Made by a program: the position numbers and the translations under genes. The notes beneath the pieces are model-generated. The model was given only the letters and a program-made list of their open reading frames with translations, was not told the origin of the DNA and did no database searches. 41,943 bases of DNA from Planctomycetota bacterium. GTDB taxonomy: Bacteria > Planctomycetota > UBA11346. The stretch is from contig JACDEI010000045.1 of assembly GCA_013816485.1 (NCBI GenBank), positions 1 through 41,943 on the forward strand. The letters run 5' to 3'. Shown here one piece after another: positions 1-9,391 of this stretch. Numbering within the stretch: the first letter of the stretch is position 1; each line of letters starts with the position of its first letter.

Positions 1-50
1 CCCGCGCGTCGTCATGCGCGGGCGAGCCGCCCACGCCCCCAGGGAAGACG

Positions 51-1571
51 TCACACGTCGAAATGGATGCCCTGCGCCAGTGGCAGATCGGTGGAATAGT
101 TGATCGTGTTGGTCGTCCGCCGCATGTAGGCCTTCCACGCGTCGCTGCCGGATTCGCGGCCGCCACCGGTGAGTTTCTCGCCGCCGAACGCGCCACCGAT
201 TTCGGCACCACTGGTGCCGATGTTGACGTTGGCGATGCCGCAGTCGCTGCCGGCCGGTGAGAGGAATAGTTCGGCTTCGCGCACGTCGCTGGTGAAGATC
301 GCCGAGGACAGCCCCTGCGGCACGCCGTTGTTCATGGCGATGGCCTGTTCGACGGTGTCGTAGGGACAGACGTAGAGGATCGGCGCGAAGGTCTCCTGTT
401 GCACCACGTCAGCACCGTGATCGATGGTCACTAGCGCCGGTCGCACGTACGCGCCACCGGCAGGGGCGCCGCTCGTGACCCGTCCACCACCGATCACCGT
501 GCCACCCTGGGTACGCGCCGAGGTCAGGGCCGCATCCATTGCCGTCGCGGCGCCATCGTCGATGAGGGGGCCGACCAGCACGCCGTCCTGACGCGGATCG
601 CCGATGCGTAGTTTTGCGTAGATCGCCGTCAGTTTCGCCACCACCGCGTCATGGACGCTGCGATGCACGATCAGCCGCCGCAGCGAAGTGCAGCGCTGCC
701 CGCACGTCCCGACCGCGGCGAAGACGATGGCGCGCAGCGCCAGGTCAAGGCTGGCGTTTGGCGTGACGATCAGCGCGTTGTTGCCGCCGAGTTCGAGTAA
801 GGTGCGTGCCAACCGCGGTGCGGCGGCGGCGGCGACCGCCTGACCCATGCGCACCGAGCCGGTGGCCGAGATCAGCGTGATGCGGGCGTCGGTGGTCAGC
901 GCAGTGCCGATCGGTCCCCGCCCCTGGACCACGCTGAGCAGTCCGGCGGGCAGGTCCATCTCCAGCATTACCTCGGCGGCTACCTGGTGGCAGGCGTACG
1001 CACACAACATGGCTTTCTCGGACGGCTTCCAGATCACCGGATCGCCGCACACCACGGCCAGCGCCGCGTTCCACGCCCACACCGCCATCGGGAAGTTGAA
1101 TGCGGTGATCACCGCTACCGGGCCGAGGGGATGCCACTGCTCCATCATGCGGTGCCCAGGACGTTCGCTGGCAATGGTGAGTCCATGCAGTTGCCGCGAC
1201 AGCCCGACGGCGAACTCGCAGATGTCGATGCACTCCTGCACCTCGCCGAGGGCTTCCTGCGGGATCTTGCCGACTTCGAGCGTGATCAGTTCCGCCAATT
1301 CGGTTTTGCGGGCGCGGAAGCGTTCACCGAGACGCCGGACGAACTCGCCGCGTTTCGGTGCCGGGACGGTGCGCCAGCACAGGAAGGCTTGCTGTGCGGC
1401 ATCGACCGCCGCGCTGACATCCGCTGGTTGCGCCGCACTGAGTGTGGCGAGACGCGCGCCATCGATGGGGGAACGGGCGATCAGCGATTCGCCGGTGGTG
1501 GAACGCCAGTCGTTGCCGATGACGCAGCCACCGGTGTGGTGCGCGATGTTGAGGCGGGTGAGCAGGTCCAT
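51..1571 (-). CDS. ALDH7-type aldehyde dehydrogenase (aminoadipate-semialdehyde dehydrogenase)
   Basis: A 506-aa NAD(P)-dependent aldehyde dehydrogenase of full family length. Visible catalytic features are the FNFP substrate/cofactor segment near residue 158, the cofactor lysine in WKPSE (K182), the general base in LELGGNNA (E260) and the nucleophile in GQRCTSLRR (C294). GQRC followed by T/S-x-RR is typical of ALDH7 (antiquitin), which oxidises 2-aminoadipate 6-semialdehyde to 2-aminoadipate in lysine degradation. The next gene upstream on the same strand is a saccharopine-dehydrogenase-like enzyme, the step that produces this semialdehyde, which supports the assignment. The 165-bp gap between them holds a large inverted repeat. 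Start ATG at 1571 has a GAGG about 10 nt upstream. The substrate is inferred from family and neighbour. Confidence 0.9.
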   Translation of the reverse strand: MDLLTRLNIAHHTGGCVIGNDWRSTTGESLIARSPIDGARLATLSAAQPADVSAAVDAAQQAFLCWRTVPAPKRGEFVRRLGERFRARKTELAELITLEVGKIPQEALGEVQECIDICEFAVGLSRQLHGLTIASERPGHRMMEQWHPLGPVAVITAFNFPMAVWAWNAALAVVCGDPVIWKPSEKAMLCAYACHQVAAEVMLEMDLPAGLLSVVQGRGPIGTALTTDARITLISATGSVRMGQAVAAAAAPRLARTLLELGGNNALIVTPNASLDLALRAIVFAAVGTCGQRCTSLRRLIVHRSVHDAVVAKLTAIYAKLRIGDPRQDGVLVGPLIDDGAATAMDAALTSARTQGGTVIGGGRVTSGAPAGGAYVRPALVTIDHGADVVQQETFAPILYVCPYDTVEQAIAMNNGVPQGLSSAIFTSDVREAELFLSPAGSDCGIANVNIGTSGAEIGGAFGGEKLTGGGRESGSDAWKAYMRRTTNTINYSTDLPLAQGIHFDV

Positions 1572-1614
1572 GGCGTGAATCCTCAGAAGATCGTGATAAG
1601 CGGAACGGCTGTCC

Positions 1615-1724
1615 CCTGGGAGCGCCGGCTTCCAGCCGGCAGAGTGGGCTCACCAGGGATATCCGTGGTGGAAAGACGCAATCGGAGGATTGCCCCGGGC
1701 CGGCTGGAAGCCGGCGCTCCCAGG
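1615..1724. repeat. CCTGGGAGCGCC double-hairpin repeat, copy 1
   Basis: Perfect 26-bp inverted repeat: left arm 1615-1640, right arm 1699-1724. Each arm contains its own small palindrome (GCCGGC-TTCCA-GCCGGC) next to the outer CCTGGGAGC flank. The 58-bp interior holds a further near-palindrome around CACCAGGGATATCCGTGGTG. The same flank recurs at 4367, 7827, 20047, 28746 and, as a stub, at 38793. It lies between two lysine-degradation genes. Confidence 0.85.
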
Positions 1725-1736
1725 AAAGGCACCTGC

Positions 1737-2822
1737 TCATGTCGCCTTGTAGTGCTTGCCAAACCGGTTCGCCAGGAACACCTCAAGATCGACCTGCTCC
1801 TGCCGCACGAATCCACGTCCCGGCAGCTTTCCCTGCGCATGCAGATCGAGCACCGTGCAGATGCCTGCCGCGGTGGTGATCTGGATGCCGCTCCACGGTT
1901 CGCCGAACACCTCGGCGTGGTAGACCTTCCGCGCATCCGTGACCTGGGTGAACATCCCGTCCTTCCAGCCGGTGACCGAGACGAAGATCAGCACCACGTC
2001 CTGCACCGTCACGGGCACCGCGTGCTCCATAATGTCCTTCAGGATATGCCGCCGTTCGCTCAGGCGCAGCTCATTGACCAGGAACGCGACGAGGTCGCGG
2101 TGTCCCTGGTAACGGATGGTCTTGTAGTCGAGGTTGCGCACCTTGCCGTTGAGCGTTTCCCACAGGCTGCCGATACCGCCGGAGGTGTTGAAGGCCTCGT
2201 AGTTCACGCCGTCGAGCGAGAAGTGTTCGAGGCCTTCAAGCGCGAGCACCTCGATGCGCCGGCCTTCGTGGATGACCTCGCAAGGATTGCAGTACTCGTT
2301 GATCAGGCCGTCGGTCGACCAGGTGAGATTGTACTTCAGCTCACCGGTGGGGAACTGCGACAGCGCGCCGACGCGCAGCTTGACCTCGTCGAGTTTGTCG
2401 AAGCCCTTGGTCAGGTGATGGCCGACGATGGAAATGAAACCAGGAGCAAGCCCGCACTGCGGCATGAAGATCTGCCCGGCACGCGCGTCTTTCGCCAATG
2501 CTGCGACGGCACGCGTAGTGGCGACGTCTTCGGTGAGGTCGAAGTAGCTGACACCGCTCGCGAGTGCCGCGCGGGCGATGCCGGGATTCACTGCGAATGA
2601 ACACGCCGACAAAACGCTCTGCCGGCCCTGCATCGCGGTCAACAAATCCTCATGCGTGGCGACATCGACCTTGCGCGTAGTGACGTTGGGCAACTCGGCG
2701 ACGCGGGCCAGGGCGCGGTCGTCGACATCGCCGACCAGGACGTCGTAATCGCCGCTGTGGCCGAGTAGTTTGGCGATCGCACGGCCGATCTTGCCGGCGC
2801 CGAGCAGGAGTACGCGATGCAT
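1737..2822 (-). CDS. Saccharopine dehydrogenase family protein
   Basis: A 361-aa protein with an N-terminal Rossmann motif (VLLLGAGKIGRAIAK) and the body of the saccharopine dehydrogenase / lysine-ketoglutarate reductase family (DVDDRAL, SACSFAVNPGIA, SYFDLTED, QCGLAPGF). These enzymes join or split lysine and 2-oxoglutarate through saccharopine. With the downstream aldehyde dehydrogenase it would form a lysine-to-aminoadipate route. The open frame extends to 2909, but ATG 2822 has GGAGG 8 nt upstream and places the nucleotide-binding loop at the usual N-terminal position. Whether it acts as reductase, dehydrogenase or lysine 6-dehydrogenase cannot be told from sequence alone. Confidence 0.85.
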   Translation of the reverse strand: MHRVLLLGAGKIGRAIAKLLGHSGDYDVLVGDVDDRALARVAELPNVTTRKVDVATHEDLLTAMQGRQSVLSACSFAVNPGIARAALASGVSYFDLTEDVATTRAVAALAKDARAGQIFMPQCGLAPGFISIVGHHLTKGFDKLDEVKLRVGALSQFPTGELKYNLTWSTDGLINEYCNPCEVIHEGRRIEVLALEGLEHFSLDGVNYEAFNTSGGIGSLWETLNGKVRNLDYKTIRYQGHRDLVAFLVNELRLSERRHILKDIMEHAVPVTVQDVVLIFVSVTGWKDGMFTQVTDARKVYHAEVFGEPWSGIQITTAAGICTVLDLHAQGKLPGRGFVRQEQVDLEVFLANRFGKHYKAT

Positions 2823-2984
2823 GGCTTCGTCCTCCACTGTCACTCTACCATGACCTTCGAGTTCATGGGTGCTTGCACCACCAGCCATGCACAGCGCTGC
2901 GGGGTACACGCGTTGTTCATCGTCGTCGTTCGGGGGATGGAGCTCGCGTGCCGGCTGCTGTAGGCTAACCCGTAGAGGTGGCCG

Positions 2985-4358
2985 ATGGACTCCGCACGCT
3001 CATCCGGCTCCAACGGACTGGTGGCCTTTCATTGGGAGGTGCAGCCGGCAGCCGGCACCCTGGTGCAGGACCTGCTGATGCAGATCTGCGCGCGTTCACC
3101 CACCGCGCAGCGTCTCGCCGAGCGTCTGCTGCAGGAGACTGGCACGCGGCTCATCGATTGGATCGATCACCTCGAAGTGCCGGACCTGCCGGGATTGGCG
3201 GAACGTCTCCGCGCCGCGGGATTCGCCGCCGCCGCCAGCGACAGTCTGGTGGTGCTGCGCCACGCGGGCGGCTTGTTCCCGCCGGTGATGCTGACCACCG
3301 ATGGTTCCTACGCCCTGCACCTGAAGGTCGAATCGGTGGTCGATGCGCTGGCGGCCCATGAGATGTCGGTGCCGATCGCTGGCGCGCCGCTGGCTCCGCT
3401 GCGGCGTGCGCGTCTGGCGGACGAGGCTGCCCAGGTGTGGGTGTGTGAACGTCACGGCTACAGCGGCTTCGATGTGCGTGCGATCACGCCCGAGCGTGCC
3501 GCGCAGGTGCTGCACCACAGCGAGGTCTTCCTCACCCGTCGGCGCGCCTTCGCTCAGTCGGCTGAGGGTTTCGTCCACGCTTTGGCACTGGTCGATGCCG
3601 CAGTCCGTGACCTGGGGATGGACCTTGCCTGCGAACTGTTCTTTGCGGCCGAGCGCGCCTATTGGCAGCGCCGCAATCGCGCGGCGCGGATCCAGAAGGC
3701 ACGGCAGGACGCGCTCGGCCTGGGTTGGGCGAATCACGATCACCATACCTACCGTTCTTCGCGCGCACATTTTCCGGTGATGATCGCGGTGTTTGAACGC
3801 CTTGGCTTTCACTGCCGCGAACGTTTCTACCCAGGGCACAACGCCGGATGGGGTGCGCAGGTGTTGGAACACGCCGGCACCGGCATCGTGATTTTCGCCG
3901 ATGTCGACATGAGCGAGGACGAGATCAAACGTGACTTCGCCCACCAACCGTTTCCTGACGAAGCGGGACGACCGCTTGGCACCGTCGGTTTGTGGTGTGC
4001 GTTGCACGGCGAGTCGTTCCTCGAAGCCGGCATGCACCACCTGGAGGCGACCTTCAGCTTCGAGCACGTGCGCGCGCAATTGGAGCAGCTTGGCGTCCAC
4101 AGCATGCCGCCGTTCACCGACTACCCGCACCTACGCCAGTGTTTCACCGTCGGTGACCGCTGGAGTGTGGCGCCGTCACGTATCGACCACTTGCTGGCGG
4201 CGACGCTCATCACCTCCGCGCAGGCGGAGCAGTTCCGTAAAGAGGGAGCGATCGGCTCGCACCTGGAACTGCTCGAACGCAACCAGGGCTTCAAGGGATT
4301 TAACCAGCAGGGCGTCGATCGGATCATCGCGGGGACGGATCCGCGGACGCAGCACTGA
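2985..4358 (+). CDS. Conserved hypothetical, VOC-like metalloprotein (possible 2-oxoadipate dioxygenase relative)
   Basis: A 457-aa protein divergent from the lysine-degradation pair, with GAGGTG 5 nt before ATG 2985. I do not recognise it with certainty. The C-terminal half has a metal-site-like run (NHDHHTYRSS, residues 250-259), then ERLGFHCRERFYPG, VLEH (293-296), and a second His-rich stretch (GMHHLEATF, 349-357), resembling glyoxalase/VOC folds. Length and a His-x3-Arg pattern (HHTYR) recall DUF1338/HglS proteins, which convert 2-oxoadipate to 2-hydroxyglutarate. That enzyme would extend the lysine route encoded next door. This is a similarity of layout only, not an alignment. No signal peptide or membrane segment is seen. 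Confidence 0.55.
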   Translation: MDSARSSGSNGLVAFHWEVQPAAGTLVQDLLMQICARSPTAQRLAERLLQETGTRLIDWIDHLEVPDLPGLAERLRAAGFAAAASDSLVVLRHAGGLFPPVMLTTDGSYALHLKVESVVDALAAHEMSVPIAGAPLAPLRRARLADEAAQVWVCERHGYSGFDVRAITPERAAQVLHHSEVFLTRRRAFAQSAEGFVHALALVDAAVRDLGMDLACELFFAAERAYWQRRNRAARIQKARQDALGLGWANHDHHTYRSSRAHFPVMIAVFERLGFHCRERFYPGHNAGWGAQVLEHAGTGIVIFADVDMSEDEIKRDFAHQPFPDEAGRPLGTVGLWCALHGESFLEAGMHHLEATFSFEHVRAQLEQLGVHSMPPFTDYPHLRQCFTVGDRWSVAPSRIDHLLAATLITSAQAEQFRKEGAIGSHLELLERNQGFKGFNQQGVDRIIAGTDPRTQH

Positions 4359-4366
4359 CGAGTTGT

Positions 4367-4470
4367 CCCCTGGGAGCGCCGGCTGCCAGCCGGCCAGGGG
4401 CAATCAGTCGTCCGTTCGTCAGCATCACCGTGGCCCCACTCTGCCGGCTAGCAGCCGGCGCTACCAGGGG
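4367..4470. repeat. CCTGGGAGCGCC double-hairpin repeat, copy 2
   Basis: Left arm 4367-4398 (CCCCTGGGAGCGCCGGCTGC...) and right arm 4441-4470 (...GCCGGCGCTACCAGGGG) form an imperfect inverted repeat. The inner palindromes are GCCGGCTGCCAGCCGGC on the left and GCCGGCTAGCAGCCGGC on the right, so the arms have drifted but each keeps its own hairpin. It sits between convergent genes and could also act as a transcription barrier. Confidence 0.8.
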
Positions 4471-4495
4471 AACCGCTTCGCTCAACCGCTCGACC

Positions 4496-6169
4496 TCACT
4501 TCGCCACCGCCTTCGCCGCCGGAGTCTGCAAAATCTGTCCGTCCGCCAACAGTCGCTCCTTCAGCTGCGCATACGGCACATCCTGCACCGCGATCTTCGC
4601 ATCGATCGCCATCGCTGCGGCGGTCGCCGCGCTCTGCCCCAGAATCATGAACACCGGTTCCATGCGGATCGAGCCGTAGGCGATGTGGGTCGCGCTGCAT
4701 GCGACGGGCGCGAACAGGTTGTCGGCCTGGCCCTTCTTCGGCACCAGCGCGCCGTAGGCGATTTCGTACGGACCCTTGGTCGACACGCCGATGTCGCCTT
4801 CGTTTTGCACGTAACCTTCCGGTGTGATGTAGCGCTGGGTGTTGTGCGAATCGATGGTGTAGGAGCCCATGCCGACCGAGTCCGGCGTTGGCTTCTTTTT
4901 GGTCAGTTCATTTTCGGTCATCACATAGTGGCCGACCATGCGACGCGCCTCGCGCACGTAGATCTGGTGCGACCAGTTGCCGTTGTCTTGGTACTCATCC
5001 TTCGGCAGGCCCCACTGCTGCATCTCCAGACGGGTCTTCTCTGGCACACGCGGATCCGTGGCGATGAAGTACAGCAGGCCCTTCTGATAGGTCTCGTGCT
5101 GTTTGATGATCGCCGAGCGCTTTTCGTACGACGCCTCGGGGTAATCGTAGTTGGCGCCGATGTTGTCGAAGCTGAATGGCCCGTGGTTGTTGGTATCGGT
5201 CTTGTGGTTGGGGATGGGATCGAACTTGCCGTAGGTCTCGGTCCAGCCCGCCTGGTAGATGCGGATCAGCAGTTCGTACTGCTTGGGGTCGTAGCCTTCC
5301 GGCGCGGTAAAGGGGATGCGGTTCTCCGGCACGTTGGTCAGGCACATGCGGAAGCAGTAGGCCTGGACCTTCTTGTCGCCGGCGCCGACCTCGCCCGGAT
5401 GATCGGGATTGATGAGCGGAAGTACGCCGCTGTTCTTGTCGCCTGGAATGACATACGGGCTGATCTTGTCCTTCAGCACGCCGAAGTGGTGACGGTGGTG
5501 CAGGATGCCCGGCTGTGCGCCGTTGTGGGTTTCGCCATAGACCGTGTTCGCCTCGCGCCCGACGTGGTAGTCGACCTTGGCCGCTGCCAACAGGTCGCCT
5601 TCGTAGGTCGCGTCGATGAACATCTTGCCCGTGAACACCTTGCCGCTGAGCATGGTGATCGACGTGATGCGCGCGCCGTCCTTGGCCACCCCCTTTTCAC
5701 GGTCGAGCCATTCATCGCGATGCAGCGGGATGTCGAACTCCTTGATATAGCCGTCGAAGACCATCTCCGACGCGTGCGGTTCAAAGATCCACATGGTGCG
5801 GTTTTCACCGTCGACCGCCGGCGTGCCCTGGCCCTTGCCGCCGTACTCCGACTTCTTTTGCCACGTCCAGTTCTTCTCGTCGTTGTAGTGCATCCAGATG
5901 CGGTGGTAGAAATCGCGCGACAAGCCACCGATCACCCGCTTGTCACCGGTGTCGGTGAAACCAAGACCACCGCTCGACAGTCCGCCGAGGTGTTTGTCCG
6001 GGCCGACCAGCACCACGCTTTTGCCCATCTTCTTCGCCTGCACCGCGGCGATCACGCCGGCGGAGGTGCCGCCATAGACCACCACATCGTACTCGGCGGC
6101 TGACAGCCCCAGTGAGGCAAGCAACAGGGTTGGGAGGGCGGTGAGGCGGGTGCGGTGGGCAGCGGACAT
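4496..6169 (-). CDS. Secreted FAD-dependent oxidoreductase
   Basis: A 557-aa protein of the FAD-dependent oxidoreductase family (FAD_oxidored type) common in PVC bacteria. An N-terminal hydrophobic stretch with basic residues (RTRLTALPTLLLASLGLSAA) is a likely signal peptide, followed directly by the dinucleotide-binding strand VVVYGGTSAGVIAA. Further family motifs are GGLSSGGLGFTD and FIDATYEGDLLAAAKVDY, where FAD-family proteins have the second cofactor loop. The frame opens at 6268, but ATG 6169 has AAGGAG 7 nt upstream and gives a clean signal peptide. Substrate is unknown; relatives often sit near polysaccharide-degrading enzymes, which fits the esterase and regulator downstream on the map. 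Confidence 0.85.
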   Translation of the reverse strand: MSAAHRTRLTALPTLLLASLGLSAAEYDVVVYGGTSAGVIAAVQAKKMGKSVVLVGPDKHLGGLSSGGLGFTDTGDKRVIGGLSRDFYHRIWMHYNDEKNWTWQKKSEYGGKGQGTPAVDGENRTMWIFEPHASEMVFDGYIKEFDIPLHRDEWLDREKGVAKDGARITSITMLSGKVFTGKMFIDATYEGDLLAAAKVDYHVGREANTVYGETHNGAQPGILHHRHHFGVLKDKISPYVIPGDKNSGVLPLINPDHPGEVGAGDKKVQAYCFRMCLTNVPENRIPFTAPEGYDPKQYELLIRIYQAGWTETYGKFDPIPNHKTDTNNHGPFSFDNIGANYDYPEASYEKRSAIIKQHETYQKGLLYFIATDPRVPEKTRLEMQQWGLPKDEYQDNGNWSHQIYVREARRMVGHYVMTENELTKKKPTPDSVGMGSYTIDSHNTQRYITPEGYVQNEGDIGVSTKGPYEIAYGALVPKKGQADNLFAPVACSATHIAYGSIRMEPVFMILGQSAATAAAMAIDAKIAVQDVPYAQLKERLLADGQILQTPAAKAVAK

Positions 6170-6348
6170 GTGGAAGCTCCTTCGGTCGGGACAGTGTACC
6201 CGAAGAATGCGCGAGGTCTTGGCGGTTTGTGCTGGTGGAGTGGTGGGATCGGCTGAGGTGGTGCTCAACGGTTAGGCAGACGAGGGCTTGTCCGGCAAGG
6301 CGGTTTCGCCAAGGTGCCCGCCTCATCGCCTTTCCAACCGGACATCCC

Positions 6349-6771
6349 ATGCGCAACCTGCTCGTCCTCCTCATCCTGGTGTTCACTTCATCGGTGGCCT
6401 GGTCGGCAGAGCCGGGAGGCAAGGTGGAGCAGTGGTACAAGGCCGACCTCGCGCTGATCGATGTCACCCTCACCGACGATCAGGGCGACCAGACCTTCTT
6501 CTACCTCAACTCACGCGGTCATGCGACCTTCCGGCTGAACGGCCAGGAGAAGAAGGGCGCCATCACGCTGGCCAAGGACAAAGCGGCCGCGGCGTTCGTC
6601 CAGCACATCTACAGCCTGCCGGCCGAGAAGATGCCGCAGACGAAAATCAGCGCGCACATCCAGCGGCGGATCGGGAACGACACCGAACACCTCATCCGCT
6701 ACTATGCCTCGGCCGATGAGGCCAAGGCGTTGCGCGCCCTTATCGATGCAGTGGCGAAGGGCATCAAATAG
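6349..6771 (+). CDS. Small exported hypothetical protein
   Basis: A 140-aa protein starting MRNLLVLLILVFTSSVAWSA, a clear Sec signal peptide with likely cleavage after WSA. The mature part is small and charged, with WYKADLALIDVTLTDD and HIQRRIGNDTEHLIRYY. I recognise no family. ATG 6349 is preferred over the in-frame opening at 6229 because it begins the signal peptide; its Shine-Dalgarno is weak. It is divergent from the FAD oxidoreductase and convergent with the AraC regulator. Confidence 0.7.
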   Translation: MRNLLVLLILVFTSSVAWSAEPGGKVEQWYKADLALIDVTLTDDQGDQTFFYLNSRGHATFRLNGQEKKGAITLAKDKAAAAFVQHIYSLPAEKMPQTKISAHIQRRIGNDTEHLIRYYASADEAKALRALIDAVAKGIK

Positions 6772-6905
6772 GAAGCCCCGGCAGCGTCACCAAGCCGACG
6801 ATGCCCACGTGAAGATCGAACTCGTTCCAGGCTTGCCCATCGCATCTACAGGAATCGTCAGAGGCGACTTCCGACATCGCAGTCGCACCGGAGCCGGTTT
6901 GGGTA

Positions 6906-7745
6906 TCAGCCCCTCTTTTTCGCCTTCTCCCCCACCCTGAATGTCCTTGGCGTCACCTTGAACTGCGCGCGAAAGCGCCGGTGGAACGTCGACACATCGC
7001 CGAAGCCGCTGTTGAGCGCGATGGTGGAGATCGGCAGGTCACTGTGTTTCAGCAACGCTGCCGCGCGCTCCAGACGGTGCTGATTCACCAGATCAAGAAA
7101 GGTGATGCCAAACTCCTCGCGCACCACGTGGCCGGTGCGGTCGACGCTCAGTCCCAGGCGCGCAGCGAGTTGTGGTAGCGTCACGCCCTTCGGCGCACCG
7201 TGGCTGATGACGTGCAAGATAGTGCTGCGGCGATCGGTCGCGCCGACGGCGCCGTCGCCCTCAGTCGCGGCGAGCCACACTTCCAGCCGCGCAGCGAGTT
7301 GGCGCAGACATTCCAGAACCGTGAGCGCGTGTTCCGCCGTCCACGACGGCAGGTTCGGCTTGGCGATGTCCGGCGCTTGCGGCAACGAACGCGTGAGTGG
7401 CAACTCATGGCTGCCCTGCGAGCGCACGCCGGCCATGACGATGCCCATGACCTCGCCATTGATGCGGATGGGCACCACCGCTTCGACCAAGCCGGCGTGG
7501 CAGCGCTGCAGGAATCCTTGCGGATGCAGCGGCACCTGCGCGTGCAGCGCCACCAGATCGAACGCTAGGCAACCACGTTCATTGTCGCGCGCCTTGGCCG
7601 CGTGGCAGAGCGCATGGCGATGGAAGGTGCGGTTGATCGCCAGGCGCTGTTTGATCCGTCCCGAGAAATCATGCACGGTGACCAGCACCTCGTGCACACG
7701 TTCGAAGGCGCTGATCGCTTGTTCGGGAATGGAGAGGGAGTCCAT
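6906..7745 (-). CDS. AraC-family regulator with PocR-like sensor domain
   Basis: A 279-aa transcription factor. Residues about 1-130 resemble the PocR ligand-binding domain, including the Cys/His-containing segment CHAGLVEAVVPIRINGEVMG. The C-terminal ~90 residues form the double helix-turn-helix of the AraC family (LPQLAARLGLSVDRTGHVVR; ISTIALNSGFGDVSTFHRRF; PRTFR). The long open frame continues to 8057 but ATG 7745 starts the domain; its ribosome site is poor. It is divergent from the CE7 esterase, with a double-hairpin repeat between them, so it probably controls the esterase and/or the oxidoreductase in response to a small molecule, possibly a sugar derivative. Confidence 0.85.
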   Translation of the reverse strand: MDSLSIPEQAISAFERVHEVLVTVHDFSGRIKQRLAINRTFHRHALCHAAKARDNERGCLAFDLVALHAQVPLHPQGFLQRCHAGLVEAVVPIRINGEVMGIVMAGVRSQGSHELPLTRSLPQAPDIAKPNLPSWTAEHALTVLECLRQLAARLEVWLAATEGDGAVGATDRRSTILHVISHGAPKGVTLPQLAARLGLSVDRTGHVVREEFGITFLDLVNQHRLERAAALLKHSDLPISTIALNSGFGDVSTFHRRFRAQFKVTPRTFRVGEKAKKRG

Positions 7746-7826
7746 GGGCAGGCCTGATGATGGTGGCGGCGATCCGCTGGGCGGAAAGCCCGTGTTCCCC
7801 TGACCAGCGACGTACGCAGTGAGTGT

Positions 7827-7986
7827 CTTCCGCCCCTGGGATCGCGGGCCACTGGCCCGCAGTGTAGTTCGAGAATCCACCTGAAGACCAACTTTCACAC
7901 ACGTGACGTCCTTTACCCCACCATGCGGTTCGTGGTTCGAAAGCGTTTCCATGCGGGCCAGTGGCCCGCGGTCCCAGGGGCGGAAG
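7827..7986. repeat. CCTGGGANCGC double-hairpin repeat, copy 3
   Basis: Inverted repeat of 35 bp with one mismatch: left 7827-7861, right 7952-7986. The outer flank is the same CGCCCCTGGGA-CGC as other copies, but the inner palindrome is CGGGCC-ACT-GGCCCG instead of GCCGGC-TTCCA-GCCGGC. It fills most of the 373-bp gap (7746-8118) between regulator and esterase; I see no other clear signal there. Confidence 0.85.
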
Positions 7987-8118
7987 GCACCCGCGCCGTG
8001 CATGCATGCCACACCGGAAAGGACATCAGTCCGGAACGATCGGCAAGGATGCGTCAACGCCGGAGCCGCTCATCGTTACCTGAACCACCGTCCTTGTCAT
8101 CACCGTGGAGATATCCCC

Positions 8119-9384
8119 ATGACCTTCCGCCTCCTTCCGTCGCTCGCCCTGATCTTTGGTCTGGCCCTCGCCACTCCGGCGGTCGAACTGAGCGTTGTTC
8201 CCGATCGCGACACCGGCGTCTACGAACCTGGGCAGGCGGTCACCTGGACCATCACCGCCAAGGACGCGGCACCCGCTGATTTGAAATACACCGTGAAGGC
8301 CGGCGGCGCGACGCAGATCGCCGAGGGCGTGCTGAGCTTCGCCGACAACAAGGCCACCGTCACCGCCACGCTGAACGAACCCGGCACGCTGCTGCTGAGC
8401 GTGCCGCACGACCAGAAGAACAGCTTTGGTGGTGCCGCCTATGCGTGGGAGAAGATTCCCGCCTCGGCGGAGGAACCCAAAGACTTCGACGCGTTCTGGA
8501 AATCCAAGCTCGATGAGTTGGCGAAGGTCCCGGTCGACGCGACCTTCGAGCCTGCGGATTCCGGCGTGCCGGGTGTCGTGCTACAGAAAATCACCATGGG
8601 CAATATCCGTGGCAGCAAGATCTATGGCTATTTCGCGCGCCCAGCGGGCGACAAACCGTGTCCCGCGATGCTGCAGGTGCAGTACGCCGGCGTCTATGCG
8701 CTGAAGAAGAACTCGGTGGTCGATCAGGCCAAGAACGGTTGGATGGTGCTCAACATTATTGCGCACGACCTGCCGGTCGACGAGAGCGACGACTTCTACA
8801 AGAAGCAAAGTGACGGTCCGCTGAAGGACTACACGCGCATCGGCGCCGACGACCGTGAGACCAGTTACTTCCTGCGCATGTACCTGTCGTGTTACCGTGC
8901 CGCCGACTACCTCGCCAACCGTCCCGACTGGAACAAGCAGACCCTGCTGGTGCAGGGCGGTTCGCAGGGCGGGCTGCAGGCGATCGTCACCGCCGGCCTG
9001 CATCCCGCGATCACCTCTGCCACCGCCAATGTTCCCGCTGGCTGCGATCACACCGGCGCCGATCTGAAACGCTCACCCGGCTGGCCCGGGCTGGTCAACA
9101 AGTGGAGCGGCAAAGACGAGGCCAAGCTGCGCACCGCGAGCATGTACTACGACGTGGTGAACTTCGCCCGCCGCGTGAAGTGCCCGACCATGATCGGCAT
9201 GGGCCTGATCGACACCACCTGCCCGGCGCCCGGTGTCTTCGCCGCCTACAACCAGATCACCGCGCCCAAGCGCATCATCATCATGCCCAACGCTGACCAC
9301 ATGGGCGACCACAAGGCGTACTACGGCGCATTGTGGGGCTGGTGGAACTCGGCGAAGGACGGCAAAGCGCCGCCGTTGAAGTGA
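8119..9384 (+). CDS. Secreted CE7-type acetyl esterase (acetylxylan esterase family)
   Basis: A 421-aa exported alpha/beta hydrolase. Residues 1-21 are a signal peptide (MTFRLLPSLALIFGLALA), followed by an Ig-like beta domain to about 105 and the AXE1/CE7 hydrolase domain. The catalytic set is visible: Ser282 in QGGSQGG, Asp365 in GLIDTTCP and His394 in NADHMG. CE7 enzymes remove acetyl groups from xylo-oligosaccharides and similar acetylated sugars, here probably outside the cytoplasm. ATG 8119 has GGAG about 10 nt upstream and starts the signal peptide; the frame opening at 7903 runs back through the repeat. The divergent PocR/AraC regulator is a natural partner. Confidence 0.9.
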   Translation: MTFRLLPSLALIFGLALATPAVELSVVPDRDTGVYEPGQAVTWTITAKDAAPADLKYTVKAGGATQIAEGVLSFADNKATVTATLNEPGTLLLSVPHDQKNSFGGAAYAWEKIPASAEEPKDFDAFWKSKLDELAKVPVDATFEPADSGVPGVVLQKITMGNIRGSKIYGYFARPAGDKPCPAMLQVQYAGVYALKKNSVVDQAKNGWMVLNIIAHDLPVDESDDFYKKQSDGPLKDYTRIGADDRETSYFLRMYLSCYRAADYLANRPDWNKQTLLVQGGSQGGLQAIVTAGLHPAITSATANVPAGCDHTGADLKRSPGWPGLVNKWSGKDEAKLRTASMYYDVVNFARRVKCPTMIGMGLIDTTCPAPGVFAAYNQITAPKRIIIMPNADHMGDHKAYYGALWGWWNSAKDGKAPPLK

Positions 9385-9391
9385 GTGGTGG

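Noticed and set aside
987..2600. 537-aa frame on the plus strand opposite the lysine genes
   Set aside because: It is antisense to two well-recognised genes and crosses the inverted repeat; no family features.
4430..6103. 557-aa plus-strand frame opposite the FAD oxidoreductase
   Set aside because: It is a mirror frame of a gene with clear FAD motifs and a signal peptide, and has His/Val/Arg-rich composition typical of antisense frames.
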